DNA from: a virus | Strand: one strand, 5' to 3' | DNA: 26,572 nt | Virus record (IMG/VR): IMGVR_UViG_3300048027_000131 | Location: 1-26,572 of that record | Shown: piece by piece, positions 14,663 to 23,007 of the stretch | Layout: each line of letters opens with the position of its first letter | How positions within the stretch are numbered: the first letter of the stretch is position 1 | Notes under the pieces: generated by a model | Databases searched by the model: none | Told to the model about the DNA's origin: nothing | Seen by the model: the letters and a program-made list of their open reading frames with translations, nothing else | Translations under genes and position numbers: made by a program

Positions 14663-17196
14663 GTATAAAACAGTGTATAGGCGTTATTAAAGCAGCAAAT
14701 AAAGATGGCAGCATCTCTGATGAAGCAGCCATGGATATGCTAGAAGAGATTAATGACTTTATAGAAAACGCTAAAACAAAAGGCGTTGACAATATGGACG
14801 ACGCTATAAAGAACTATATTAAGGGCAGGTATGATGATACCCTGCTTGCTGCTACTATTGAAAAGCGTAATCGTGCTATCAATGCAATGACTGAAATGAG
14901 AGCCATGCAAAAGATACTACGGTTTGGCGATGATCACTTTGAAGGCTTAAAAGCATATCTTGGTGGATCAGTGCAATCTAAGCTAGGATCTAAAAACAGT
15001 ATTGATGTACAAGGTAAGTCACTTACAAATAAATATGTAGGTAAATTAATCGATGAAGTCGAAAAGAATGGAGACATAACCTTATTTAACTCTGGTAAAC
15101 TAGATACTGAGATTGCCGCTGAGCTTTGGGAAATGAAACCTGGCGGTAATCCTGGTGTTACAGGATCTGCTGCAGCAAGGCGTATTGCAGAAGCTATACA
15201 CAGAGTACAAAGTATTGCAGTTAAAAACTCTAATAATGCCGGATCATTTATTAAGCCAATGCCTGGCTACATTATGAGACAATCGCACGATATGTTGCGT
15301 ATTAGAAAAGAAACAATGGACGGCTGGATTAATTTTGTCTGGGATAAGATCGATGATGCAGCCACATTAAAAGGTGCGGATAAACGTAAATTTTTAGAAG
15401 GTGCTTATAAAGGACTAGCATCAGGCGTACATCGTAGATTCAAGGGCGAAACACCAAATGAGTCAAACCACTTGTATGGATTCAAGGGCCCTGCTAATTT
15501 AGCTAAAAAAGCGTCTGCTGAGCGTATATTGCATTTCAAGGACTCAGCATCGTTTATGGAATACAACGGCAAGTTTGGTACAGGAGATTTAAGAGAAGGC
15601 ATTGTACATGGATTAGAGCATCTTGGTCGTAACACTGCTTTGATGCGAGGTCTAGGTACAAACCCTGTTGCAATGCTAGATAAGATTAAAAAGCGTTTTC
15701 TTAATGAAGCACAAAAACGAGGTGATCTTAAACAGGTAGATAATCTTAATAGTAATAGTCTAGCTAATTTAATGGCTGAGCTTGACGGTACAACTCGTAT
15801 TCCTGTTAATATGAGAACAGCTAAGATTAATGCTGGCTTAAGAGTTATCTCTAATATATCAAAACTAGGCGGCGCTACTATTTCATCTATGACTGATATT
15901 GCCAACCAGGCAGCGGAACTAAGGTATCAAGGTGTAAATGTATTCTCTGCATATACAAATGCTGTAGGGAATTTATTCCGCGGCCGAGGAAATCAAGCAC
16001 AGAAGTCAGTGGCACGTAGTATGGGAATTGGCTTTGATGGTATTACCGGTGATCTAATGAGCAGGTTTCATGCAAACGATCACGTGGCCGGTGTAGGTGC
16101 TAAGCTGCAACAAAAGTTTTTTAAGCTAAACCTTATGAGCTGGTGGAATGACTCACACCGTACAGGCATGGGATTAATGATGAGCAATAGGTTGGCATCA
16201 GATGCTAACCTCTCTTATGACCAGCTTGGCACTAGATTACATAACGTATTTCAGCAATACGAGATAGGACGTTTAGAGTGGGATATTCTTAGAACGCATG
16301 GCGTTAAAACAATGGATGATGGTAATGTATATATGATTACTGACGCCATTGAAGAACTAGACGATCAAATTATAAAAGATTATCTTGCAGCTAAAGGTAT
16401 TACAAAAACGACAAAAAGGTCAATTAATGAGGCTAGAGAAAAGTTGGCCTCTGATTTAGATACATTTTTCTTAGACAGAGCCGATCACGGTATACCAATG
16501 CCCGGTGCTGCAGAACGTGCAATCATGAACCAAGGTACCCAGGCTGGTACGGCATGGGGTGAGGTTGTACGTCATGTTATGCAGTTTAAGTCGTTTCCTG
16601 TTACTATGATCCGTCGTGGTCTAGGACGAGAAATGAAAGGCCAGATGGACGGCAAGGCAGATATTATGGGCGTTGCACAACTTATGGTTATGACTACTGC
16701 CATGGGTTACAGCGCTATGTACGCTAAAGATCTGTTAAAAGGTCGTACACCACGAGTACCTACCGGTGATATAGGACAAGATAGCAGGTTACTTCTTGCT
16801 GCTATGACACAAGGCGGCGGACTAGGTATTTACGGCGACTTTTTATTTGGTGAGTTTAGCAGGTTTGGTAGATCAGCTTTATCAACAGCGGCAGGTCCTA
16901 CACTAGGACAAATAGACACAATTGCAGAACTATATAGTAAGGCAACTAGGGGTGAGGATTTTGGTGCTACGGCCTTACAGATGGTAAAAGATAACACCCC
17001 GTTCATAAATTTGTTCTATACCAGAATGGCCTTAGATTACCTATTTTTGTACCAGTTACAAGAATTTGTAAATCCGGGGTATCTTTCTCGTTTAGAACAG
17101 CGTATAATGACTGAAAATGATCAGCGTTTCTACATGCCTCCCTCTAGAGCAATTCCATATGGTGGCGGTGATAGGCTGTTCGAAGGAGTAAGATAA
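14659..17196 (+). CDS. Large internal virion (ejection) protein, gp16-like C-terminus
   Basis: I start this protein at ATG 14659, which overlaps the previous stop (ATGA) and has a GAGGGG site 14650-14655. A TTG at 14644 would add five residues. The 845-residue product resembles the large ejection proteins of marine podoviruses, especially its last 220 residues: AWGEVVRHVMQFKSFPVTMI, an Ala/Met-rich hydrophobic helix, GDIGQDSRLLLAAMTQGGGL, then NTPFINLFYTRMALDYLFLY and NPGYLSRLEQRIM. T7 gp16 is 1318 residues with an N-terminal lytic transglycosylase. Here that domain is absent and the gp16-class job appears split over two or three genes. Confidence 0.78.
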   Translation: MSIKQCIGVIKAANKDGSISDEAAMDMLEEINDFIENAKTKGVDNMDDAIKNYIKGRYDDTLLAATIEKRNRAINAMTEMRAMQKILRFGDDHFEGLKAYLGGSVQSKLGSKNSIDVQGKSLTNKYVGKLIDEVEKNGDITLFNSGKLDTEIAAELWEMKPGGNPGVTGSAAARRIAEAIHRVQSIAVKNSNNAGSFIKPMPGYIMRQSHDMLRIRKETMDGWINFVWDKIDDAATLKGADKRKFLEGAYKGLASGVHRRFKGETPNESNHLYGFKGPANLAKKASAERILHFKDSASFMEYNGKFGTGDLREGIVHGLEHLGRNTALMRGLGTNPVAMLDKIKKRFLNEAQKRGDLKQVDNLNSNSLANLMAELDGTTRIPVNMRTAKINAGLRVISNISKLGGATISSMTDIANQAAELRYQGVNVFSAYTNAVGNLFRGRGNQAQKSVARSMGIGFDGITGDLMSRFHANDHVAGVGAKLQQKFFKLNLMSWWNDSHRTGMGLMMSNRLASDANLSYDQLGTRLHNVFQQYEIGRLEWDILRTHGVKTMDDGNVYMITDAIEELDDQIIKDYLAAKGITKTTKRSINEAREKLASDLDTFFLDRADHGIPMPGAAERAIMNQGTQAGTAWGEVVRHVMQFKSFPVTMIRRGLGREMKGQMDGKADIMGVAQLMVMTTAMGYSAMYAKDLLKGRTPRVPTGDIGQDSRLLLAAMTQGGGLGIYGDFLFGEFSRFGRSALSTAAGPTLGQIDTIAELYSKATRGEDFGATALQMVKDNTPFINLFYTRMALDYLFLYQLQEFVNPGYLSRLEQRIMTENDQRFYMPPSRAIPYGGGDRLFEGVR

Positions 17197-17987
17197 TGAC
17201 AATAGCAACCGAGGTAAAACGAGTTGTAGAGCTAGGTACAGGAGCGACCAAAACATTTTATTTTAATGCGCCGGTCGAACTTGTTGACGATCTAGCAGTC
17301 TACACATTTGATACATCAACGGCTACAGGTGCCTTACAAGTACGGGGTGGCGGTGGAACGTATGACTATACACTTTCTATTAACTCGTCTACTAAATATG
17401 CTACGATTACTCTAAACACTAATTTACCTGCTACGTACAGGATTATCATTGTACGTGCTATTAATATTACGCAACAAGTTGACTATGTTGAAGGTGACCC
17501 ATTTCCCGCTGAAACACACGAAGGTGCCTTAGATAAACTTACTCTTATTGCTACTATGCTTAGTGAGCAGATCGATAGATCATTAAAAGTTGCTATTACA
17601 TCTGCCACTGTAACAAGTATTGAACTTGCAGAACCAGAAGCTGGTCGTGCATTAGTCTGGAATCCAGCAGGCAATGGTCTTATTAATGGACCGAACTCTA
17701 CTGACATAGCTAATGCTCAGACAAATGCTGCTGCGGCAAATCAATCTGCTATAGATGCTGCTGCGGCTGCACAAACTGCGACCAACATTCAGAATCAATT
17801 AAGCCCTGGTAATGTTAAGATTAGCGCTAACGACGCAACGGCTAGTTTTGTCGAAGCTAAAATTGTTCAGGGTACTGGAATTAGTATGACAACTAATAAC
17901 GATGGAGGGAATGAAACAAGATCAGTTGCACTCAGTCCTGCTGTCGGTGCAATAACTAAAGTGCAGCTGGTGAGTAACTTTATTTAG
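17196..17987 (+). CDS. Short tail-fibre adaptor with T7 gp17-type N-terminal domain
   Basis: This 263-residue protein has the T7 tail-fibre N-terminal domain that binds the tail. Key signs are the start MTIATEVKRVVELGTG, the FYFNAPVE segment, and DYVEGDPFPAETHEGALDKL (96-115), close to the family signature. An Ala/Gln-rich coiled segment (about 170-198) follows, then a short β-region with VQGTGISMTTNNDGGNETRS. Full-length T7 gp17 is 553 residues; here the protein stops before any receptor-binding domain, so it should act as an adaptor for the proteins encoded next. It starts inside TAATG after the ejection gene. Confidence 0.88.
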   Translation: MTIATEVKRVVELGTGATKTFYFNAPVELVDDLAVYTFDTSTATGALQVRGGGGTYDYTLSINSSTKYATITLNTNLPATYRIIIVRAINITQQVDYVEGDPFPAETHEGALDKLTLIATMLSEQIDRSLKVAITSATVTSIELAEPEAGRALVWNPAGNGLINGPNSTDIANAQTNAAAANQSAIDAAAAAQTATNIQNQLSPGNVKISANDATASFVEAKIVQGTGISMTTNNDGGNETRSVALSPAVGAITKVQLVSNFI

Positions 17988-17997
17988 GAGGTGACTA

Positions 17998-19017
17998 ATG
18001 AACTATATTAAAATGATAGTTAAAGTTAAAGCCACCGCCGATGGGAATCGATACTTCATTGACGGGTACGAGACTCCTACATTAAGACTAGATGAGGGTA
18101 AATACTATTACCTTGATCAATCAGATCTTAGTAATACGGGGCACCCTCTTAGATTTTCCACCGTTGCGGATGGTACACACAATGGTGGTTCAGGATATAC
18201 CACCGGCGTGACAACAAGCGGTACGCCTGGTCAGGCTGCTGCATACACAATGATTAAGGTAGGGGCGGCAGTTATAGGTGCCCCAGAGCTTTGGTACTAC
18301 TGTAATTCGCATGCTGATATGGGTGGTCAAGCAACCACTGATGATATAGCTATAAATAAAGAACCTTTGTTTGTAGGTAAGTATCGTCAAGATCATACAG
18401 AATTAAGACCAACAGATGCAAATGAACCTATCCTTGCTTTTAATCCTGGTCGTAACGGATCTAGGATTCATCAGATTGCACTGAGAAACGAGGACCCGTC
18501 TAATGCTGCGGTACTTCACTTTGGTTACATGAGGCCGATATTTAGAAATATTGGTGTTAACCTAGTGCCTGGTAGTACAGCAGCTTCAGATCCTTTTACA
18601 ATGACAAGAACTGATGCGGCTAACTGGTCTGCTTCAACAGATCATTCAGATCTAATTGTTGGAGATCTTATATCGTTAGGTACTTCTGTAGCAGCAGCTA
18701 ACAGAGGAGCTTATCGTGTTGCATCAATAACAACGACTGTATTAACACTAACTAATACGCCTGGTAATACCATAACCCAGCAGCTTGGTCAGAGTGTAAC
18801 GGCTTATAAGTTTATATCGATGTTTAGTATGTCGGTAGCAGCTTTAGCAGGTTACGGCGGTGCTGCTGCAGTTAGTGGTATGGACTTGACTCAAGCACCG
18901 TGGCTTGACGGTGATAGATGGTGGTTATGTAAACACCCACTATATATCGCTAAGCCAGCAGATACAGCTGGAGCTATAGGTAGTGTTTATATAGATATTT
19001 ATAGCGGAGATTACTAA
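17998..19017 (+). CDS. Tail/virion protein with cupredoxin-like N-terminal domain
   Basis: This 339-residue protein lies between the fibre adaptor and the RCC1-repeat protein, with a good AGGAGGTG site before ATG 17998. Residues about 25-120 resemble a cupredoxin domain that recurs in marine phage structural proteins: GHPLRFSTVADGTHNGG, a YTTGVTTSGTPGQAAAYT stretch, then LWYYCNSHADMGG. The spacing of H49, C102, H105 and M108 matches a type-1 copper site (distant His, then C-x2-H-x2-M). The remaining 220 residues are β-rich with a Gly/Ala-rich stretch near 280-295 and look like an attachment or fibre part. It has no signal peptide. Whether copper is bound is not shown by sequence. Confidence 0.72.
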   Translation: MNYIKMIVKVKATADGNRYFIDGYETPTLRLDEGKYYYLDQSDLSNTGHPLRFSTVADGTHNGGSGYTTGVTTSGTPGQAAAYTMIKVGAAVIGAPELWYYCNSHADMGGQATTDDIAINKEPLFVGKYRQDHTELRPTDANEPILAFNPGRNGSRIHQIALRNEDPSNAAVLHFGYMRPIFRNIGVNLVPGSTAASDPFTMTRTDAANWSASTDHSDLIVGDLISLGTSVAAANRGAYRVASITTTVLTLTNTPGNTITQQLGQSVTAYKFISMFSMSVAALAGYGGAAAVSGMDLTQAPWLDGDRWWLCKHPLYIAKPADTAGAIGSVYIDIYSGDY

Positions 19018-20864
19018 TGGCTAACAACACCATAACAGTCGACCTTCCTAAAAAGGTTGCTTCTTCTGGAGGCAGCAGCTTTGTTCCTTCATCAGGAGGC
19101 GGCGGTCAATTTATGAAAGTCCAGCTACTTCCTGGAAGTAGGCCGATGTATGGTGATCAAGCCGCTAAGAGTAAAAGCCTATATAATATTGTCCACAACA
19201 TTAACAAACGAAGTAGCAAGAACTGGCGTCACACTATAACTAATGATCAGCAGGGCGCTGACTCACAATATGCCTTTGTAGTTAACGACGGCTATTCTAT
19301 TGCCATGATGGGTAGTAATCAATACTCAGATAAAGGTGCTGGTAATCATAACTCATGGGATTATAACGGTGCTACTGTACACTCCCCGATGCAATGGGTA
19401 AATATTAACGGAGATGTACTACGTAATATTATGATTGGAAATCTATCAAAAGATGATATTCCATCAAGCTGGTCTGGCTATGACTTACGTGAACATTTTG
19501 CTGAAGGTAAGACCGGCATGCAGATCGTTGGTATATACATGGGATATACCAATATGTTCTTAACTGCTAATGGCGTTCTGTGGGCTAACGGTTACAGTGG
19601 ACACGGACAGGTAGGAGATCAGACCACCTCAAACCGAGCATCCCTGCGTGTAGTTGGCTGGAGTTATACTAATGTACCATCGTCAGCTAATCACTGGGAA
19701 AGATTTTACTGGAACCTTGTTACTGATAAGCCAAGAAAAGTAATTCAGTTTAGCAGCTCCGGCGAACAATCAGATTCATCTTTGTCATTTCATGCATTAT
19801 GCGATGATGGTTCACTATGGGGCTGGGGTTATAATGGTTATGGTCAAGTTGGTGTTAACAATAGTACAACCAGCAATTCTTATACGTATGGCCCTAAAAA
19901 ATGTGCACGAGGTCCTAAGACAGGAGAGTCAGGAGTACAGTATGTAGAGGACGCTGTCTACGTTAAAGAGACAAATGGGCAATATGGTACGTGCTGGTAT
20001 ATTGACGAAGATGGATTAGTTTGGGCAACAGGCCGTAATTCATATTATCAAATGCAATATGCTCACGGTAACAATCAAACATACTTTGTGCCTTGTGGCC
20101 ATAATGGTTCAGGTACAACTAATGTAGGTAAGAAGTGTATAAAGATTGCAGCTTCCGCAGATGGCGATGTATGTCATTCAGCTTACTTGTATGATGATGG
20201 TACAGTATCGACTGGCGGTTACTCTGGCTATGGACAAATCATGTCAGGATCTACCTCAGGTACAAATAACCACTCAGCGCTAGACTCGCACTTTGGACCC
20301 TCAGGATCTAAAGGTTTAGCCGAAGACGTTTGGTGTACTGGCGGTAACTATGGCCAAATGTATATAAGAACAGCAGATAATAAACTGTGGGGTGCAGGAT
20401 ACTCTGGTTATGGTCAGCTTGGCAGCAATAGGTCAGGCAGTGCTTATGCCGCACCTTATGAAATTTTATTTGATTGGGCTAGTAACTGGAACAATAAACA
20501 CCTATTCAGCGCAAAGCGTTATTGTGTTGACATACGATCTGGTGGGTGGGGATCTACTAACTACTTAGTCGCTTTATTAAATGACGGTACTGTGTGGGTT
20601 ACAGGCCGTAATAACCAATGGCAAAGATATAGACAAGGCAGCAACTATTATTACTGGACCGCGCCGCACCTACCATACGAAAGACATGGCAAGGTTGTAC
20701 AGACGTGGTGTGGTGATAGCGGCTCAGATGCTGGTACTATCTACTACTTGTTTGAAGATGGTGCTCTGTATCACACAGGTTACTACCACTCTTGGGATGC
20801 TAATAGTTGGTATGTTAATGATAACCCGAACATGATGAATGGTCAATTAAACGGAAATGCATAA
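19017..20864 (+). CDS. RCC1-repeat protein, candidate receptor-binding tail protein
   Basis: This 615-residue protein carries RCC1-type repeats from about residue 183 to 591. An N-terminal arm (1-45) with Gly/Ser-rich linkers may bind the fibre. Blade signatures start near 185 (NGVLWANGYSGHGQVG), 263 (DDGSLWGWGYNGYGQVG), 331 (EDGLVWATGRNSYYQMQ), 393 (DDGTVSTGGYSGYGQI), 454 (DNKLWGAGYSGYGQLG), 523 (DGTVWVTGRNNQW) and 580 (EDGALYHTGYYHSWD). A degenerate unit may lie at 90-105. Seven blades would close a β-propeller. Richness in Trp, Tyr, Asn and Gly suits carbohydrate or protein binding. It starts in TAATG after the cupredoxin-like gene. The receptor-binding role is inferred from context. Confidence 0.82.
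   Translation: MANNTITVDLPKKVASSGGSSFVPSSGGGGQFMKVQLLPGSRPMYGDQAAKSKSLYNIVHNINKRSSKNWRHTITNDQQGADSQYAFVVNDGYSIAMMGSNQYSDKGAGNHNSWDYNGATVHSPMQWVNINGDVLRNIMIGNLSKDDIPSSWSGYDLREHFAEGKTGMQIVGIYMGYTNMFLTANGVLWANGYSGHGQVGDQTTSNRASLRVVGWSYTNVPSSANHWERFYWNLVTDKPRKVIQFSSSGEQSDSSLSFHALCDDGSLWGWGYNGYGQVGVNNSTTSNSYTYGPKKCARGPKTGESGVQYVEDAVYVKETNGQYGTCWYIDEDGLVWATGRNSYYQMQYAHGNNQTYFVPCGHNGSGTTNVGKKCIKIAASADGDVCHSAYLYDDGTVSTGGYSGYGQIMSGSTSGTNNHSALDSHFGPSGSKGLAEDVWCTGGNYGQMYIRTADNKLWGAGYSGYGQLGSNRSGSAYAAPYEILFDWASNWNNKHLFSAKRYCVDIRSGGWGSTNYLVALLNDGTVWVTGRNNQWQRYRQGSNYYYWTAPHLPYERHGKVVQTWCGDSGSDAGTIYYLFEDGALYHTGYYHSWDANSWYVNDNPNMMNGQLNGNA
19563..20789 (+). repeat. Seven RCC1-type repeats inside the coding sequence
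   Basis: Seven units of about 50-80 codons share the pattern D/N-G-x-L/V-W-x-x-G-x-N/S-x-x-G-Q, with the best copies around residues 185, 263 and 454 of the protein. The spacing is irregular because loops vary in length. The DNA of the units is not identical, so they look old and not recently expanded. Confidence 0.75.
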
Positions 20865-21319
20865 TGGCAAAACAATATATAACATATAAAGATCACGAGT
20901 CAAAGGGTTTTATAGCCCCGGATCCTGGTCCTGGTAAAGAGCCTGATGATAAGACATCACCAGGTGCACAAATATCTTTTATTCATCTTGGCTACAATCC
21001 AGAAGAAGGATTACACTTTGGTATAGTTATGGACGGCTATAAAATACCAGAGCAAGACAAAGAAATAGATTGCAAAGTAGTAGATTTAAGTAAAGACGCA
21101 AAAATGAAAGCGTTATTTGAAGCATCACCTGGCAATAATCGACATGCGATGGAAAGGGCAATGCTGTATCCGGACCTTCCTGATCAGTTAGACTCTATAC
21201 TTAAGTACTTCAAAGAGAAAAAGGCAGGAGGAGAAACTCTGCCAGCGGATCTAGATAAGCTAGTTACCGAATGGGACGCAGTAAAAACAAAAATTCCCAA
21301 AGAGGGTTTAGTTGAGTGA
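20864..21319 (+). CDS. Tail-fibre accessory/assembly-like protein, 151 aa
   Basis: This 151-residue acidic, soluble protein starts in TAATG after the RCC1 gene. Its C-terminal part (about 102-145), YPDLPDQLDSILKYFKEKKA followed by LDKLVTEWDAVKTKIPK, resembles the YP.l.DQLD...k...P-type motif found at the end of many phage fibre accessory and tail proteins. The N-terminal part (ITYKDHESKGFIAPDPGPGK) is polar and unfamiliar. A helper in fibre folding or attachment is plausible by position, but the reading is tentative. Confidence 0.65.
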   Translation: MAKQYITYKDHESKGFIAPDPGPGKEPDDKTSPGAQISFIHLGYNPEEGLHFGIVMDGYKIPEQDKEIDCKVVDLSKDAKMKALFEASPGNNRHAMERAMLYPDLPDQLDSILKYFKEKKAGGETLPADLDKLVTEWDAVKTKIPKEGLVE

Positions 21320-21328
21320 TGGATATAG

Positions 21329-21799
21329 ATGTTAGCAGAATTAGCAGCTGCCAATGCAGCATTCGCAATTATAAAAAGTGCGGTACAAAATGGTAGAGAC
21401 ATTGCGACTTGCGCTAAGGCGATTGGTGACTTCACTAATGCTAAAGATGCTCTTCATGTTAGAGGCCATAAAAAGAAAAATAGTATTTTTGGGCAACTGC
21501 GTCAGGGAGATGGTGACGACCTTGAAGAGTTTATGGCCTTGGAACAGGTCAAACAAAAGGAAGAAGAACTGAAACAATTTATGATTTATTGTGGTCGGCC
21601 AGGATTATGGCAAGACTGGGTAAGGTTTCAGGTTGAGGCTAGGAAGCGCAGACAGCAAGCTGTTATTGACGCTAAGAAAGCTAGAGAGAAGTTAATCGAA
21701 ACGGTAGGTATTGGCTTCTTAGCTCTTATAGTCTTGATTGTGCTAACCTTCCTTGGTTACCTAATGCTCAGGGCTGCAAGAGAGAGAGGATATGTATAA
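21329..21799 (+). CDS. C-terminally membrane-anchored protein at start of the lysis cassette
   Basis: This 156-residue protein is helical and charged, with an Ala-rich amphipathic N-terminus (LAELAAANAAFAIIKSAVQN), a basic loop (GHKKKNS), a long charged helix (60-125) and one clear transmembrane segment at 126-147 (VGIGFLALIVLIVLTFLGYL). Proteins of this kind recur next to fibre or lysis genes in marine phages; their role is not established. It could be an anchored virion component or a lysis accessory such as an inner-membrane spanin-like protein. The start ATG 21329 has only a weak ribosome-binding site. A competing ATG lies at 21319 in another frame. Confidence 0.75.
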   Translation: MLAELAAANAAFAIIKSAVQNGRDIATCAKAIGDFTNAKDALHVRGHKKKNSIFGQLRQGDGDDLEEFMALEQVKQKEEELKQFMIYCGRPGLWQDWVRFQVEARKRRQQAVIDAKKAREKLIETVGIGFLALIVLIVLTFLGYLMLRAARERGYV

Positions 21800-22194
21800 T
21801 GTTACAAGCACTGATTGGCCCTGTAACCGGGCTGCTTGATAAGTTTATCGAGGATAAAGACCAGAAGGCTAAGCTGGCACATGACTTAGCTACAATGGCT
21901 GAAAGGCATGCACAAGAACTCGCGAAGGGACAAATCGAAATCAATAAACAAGAGGCCGCACACCGGTCCCTCTTTGTTGCTGGATGGCGTCCGTTCGTCG
22001 GATGGACCTGTGGTGTCGCGCTTGCGTATCACTTTGTTGTTGCTCCGTTGGTTTTGTTTGCAACTGCTTGGTTTGGTGCAGAAATTCCTGAACTTCCTAC
22101 GTTTGACATGGAAGCGCTATTAACAGTTTTAATGGGTATGTTAGGCCTTGGTGGCTTACGTACGTTCGAAAAGTATAAGGGTATAACTAAGTAA
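21799..22194 (+). CDS. Holin, 3TM GTA-type
   Basis: This 131-residue protein has the signature of the 3TM holins found in gene-transfer agents and alphaproteobacterial phages: a charged N-terminal helix with KAHA-type repeats (about 18-55), then AGWRPFVGWTCGVALAYHFV (61-80), a hydrophobic run to about 92, and a second membrane segment near 106-120 (ALLTVLMGMLGLGGLRTFEK). It would oligomerise in the inner membrane and release the endolysin encoded at 22349. It starts within TAATG and is followed by another small membrane protein. Confidence 0.87.
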   Translation: MLQALIGPVTGLLDKFIEDKDQKAKLAHDLATMAERHAQELAKGQIEINKQEAAHRSLFVAGWRPFVGWTCGVALAYHFVVAPLVLFATAWFGAEIPELPTFDMEALLTVLMGMLGLGGLRTFEKYKGITK

Positions 22195-22196
22195 CT

Positions 22197-22349
22197 ATGA
22201 CACAAATTCTAGAGCTCTGGCCTATTATAGTAGCAGTAGCCGGTGTGGCTTGCTGCGCTGTAGCTTTTCGTGCGGAGATCCTAGTACGTGTTAAGGTACT
22301 AGAAGAGAAGGTATCAGCTCTCTTCGATTTAATTAATAAAGGAAAGTAA
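22197..22349 (+). CDS. 50-aa single-pass membrane protein in the lysis cassette
   Basis: ATG 22197 is two bases after the holin stop, and its stop overlaps the endolysin ATG (TAATG), so it is tightly packed between two lysis genes. The 50-residue product has a short N-terminus, one membrane segment (about 8-24, WPIIVAVAGVACCAVAF) with paired cysteines, then a charged coiled helix (VKVLEEKVSALFDLINKGK). This layout fits a small spanin-like or antiholin-like protein, but no family was recognised. Confidence 0.75.
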   Translation: MTQILELWPIIVAVAGVACCAVAFRAEILVRVKVLEEKVSALFDLINKGK

Positions 22350-22798
22350 TGTTTAAGTTAAGTAACAGATCATTAGAGCGACTAGAAGGTGTAAACCCGC
22401 CTCTAGCTGAAGTAGTAGAAAAAGCTATTACATTAACTAATATAGATTTTGGCGTGACCTGTGGACTACGGACCATGGAAGAACAGCAAGCACTAGTAGA
22501 TAAAGGAGCCTCTCAGACAATGAAGAGCAAACACCTTGAAGGTAATGCTGTTGATGTGGTTGCCTACATAGGGTCAAGAATAACCTGGGAGCTAAATGTA
22601 TACGACGATATAGCGGATGCATTTAAGGCTGCAGCACAAGATATAGGACTAGGTATAAGATGGGGTGCAGCTTGGCATATCCCTGATATACGTGAATGGG
22701 ACCAAAGTATGGAGGCAGCAATGAACTCGTACGTAGACTTGAGGAGGAGTGAAGGACGTCGCCCCTTTATTGATGCACCTCACTTTGAGATCGCTTGA
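22349..22798 (+). CDS. Endolysin, M15-type peptidase
   Basis: This 149-residue enzyme is predicted to cleave peptide cross-bridges or stems of peptidoglycan (L-alanyl-D-glutamate or D-Ala-D-Ala type peptidase, M15 family) in the periplasm. Signs are VTCGLRTMEEQQALV (36-50), KHLEGNAVDVVAY with the zinc ligands H62 and D69, the GIRWGAAWH segment (102-110), and H145 in DAPHFEI as the third ligand. It has no signal peptide, so it needs the holin at 21799 for export. The length is normal for a single-domain phage lysin. It starts in TAATG and its stop is overlapped by the TTG start of the next gene. Confidence 0.9.
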   Translation: MFKLSNRSLERLEGVNPPLAEVVEKAITLTNIDFGVTCGLRTMEEQQALVDKGASQTMKSKHLEGNAVDVVAYIGSRITWELNVYDDIADAFKAAAQDIGLGIRWGAAWHIPDIREWDQSMEAAMNSYVDLRRSEGRRPFIDAPHFEIA

Positions 22799-23007
22799 AG
22801 ACATGGCTGAAAGATCTTATTCACTATAATCTAATAGCAAGGCTAACTATGGTTGCTAGCGTTGCAATGTCGTGGCGCTGTGCAGAGTGGTTTATGTCTT
22901 TACCAGATCCTACTATGCAGCAATCAGCTTTTGTATCTGTAATCATGGGTGTCATGACAGGTATCTTTGGTATCTGGATGGGCCAAGAAAACAAGCGAGC
23001 TAAGTAA
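22795..23007 (+). CDS. 70-aa two-helix membrane protein, TTG start
   Basis: The 70-residue frame starts with TTG 22795, whose last bases overlap the endolysin stop (TTGA). An internal ATG (22849) would remove the LIHYNLIARLTMVASV stretch, which recurs in small membrane proteins of marine phages, so the full frame is preferred. Two membrane segments are likely (about 15-34 and 43-62), separated by a PDPT turn. It is probably another lysis accessory protein or second holin. It overlaps the minus-strand helicase gene by 8 bases tail to tail. Confidence 0.75.
   Translation: MKTWLKDLIHYNLIARLTMVASVAMSWRCAEWFMSLPDPTMQQSAFVSVIMGVMTGIFGIWMGQENKRAK

Noticed and set aside
15405-15905. 166-residue minus-strand open frame inside the 845-residue ejection protein
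   Set aside because: Leu/Ile/Arg/Pro-rich product typical of an antisense shadow; the plus-strand gene is well supported here.
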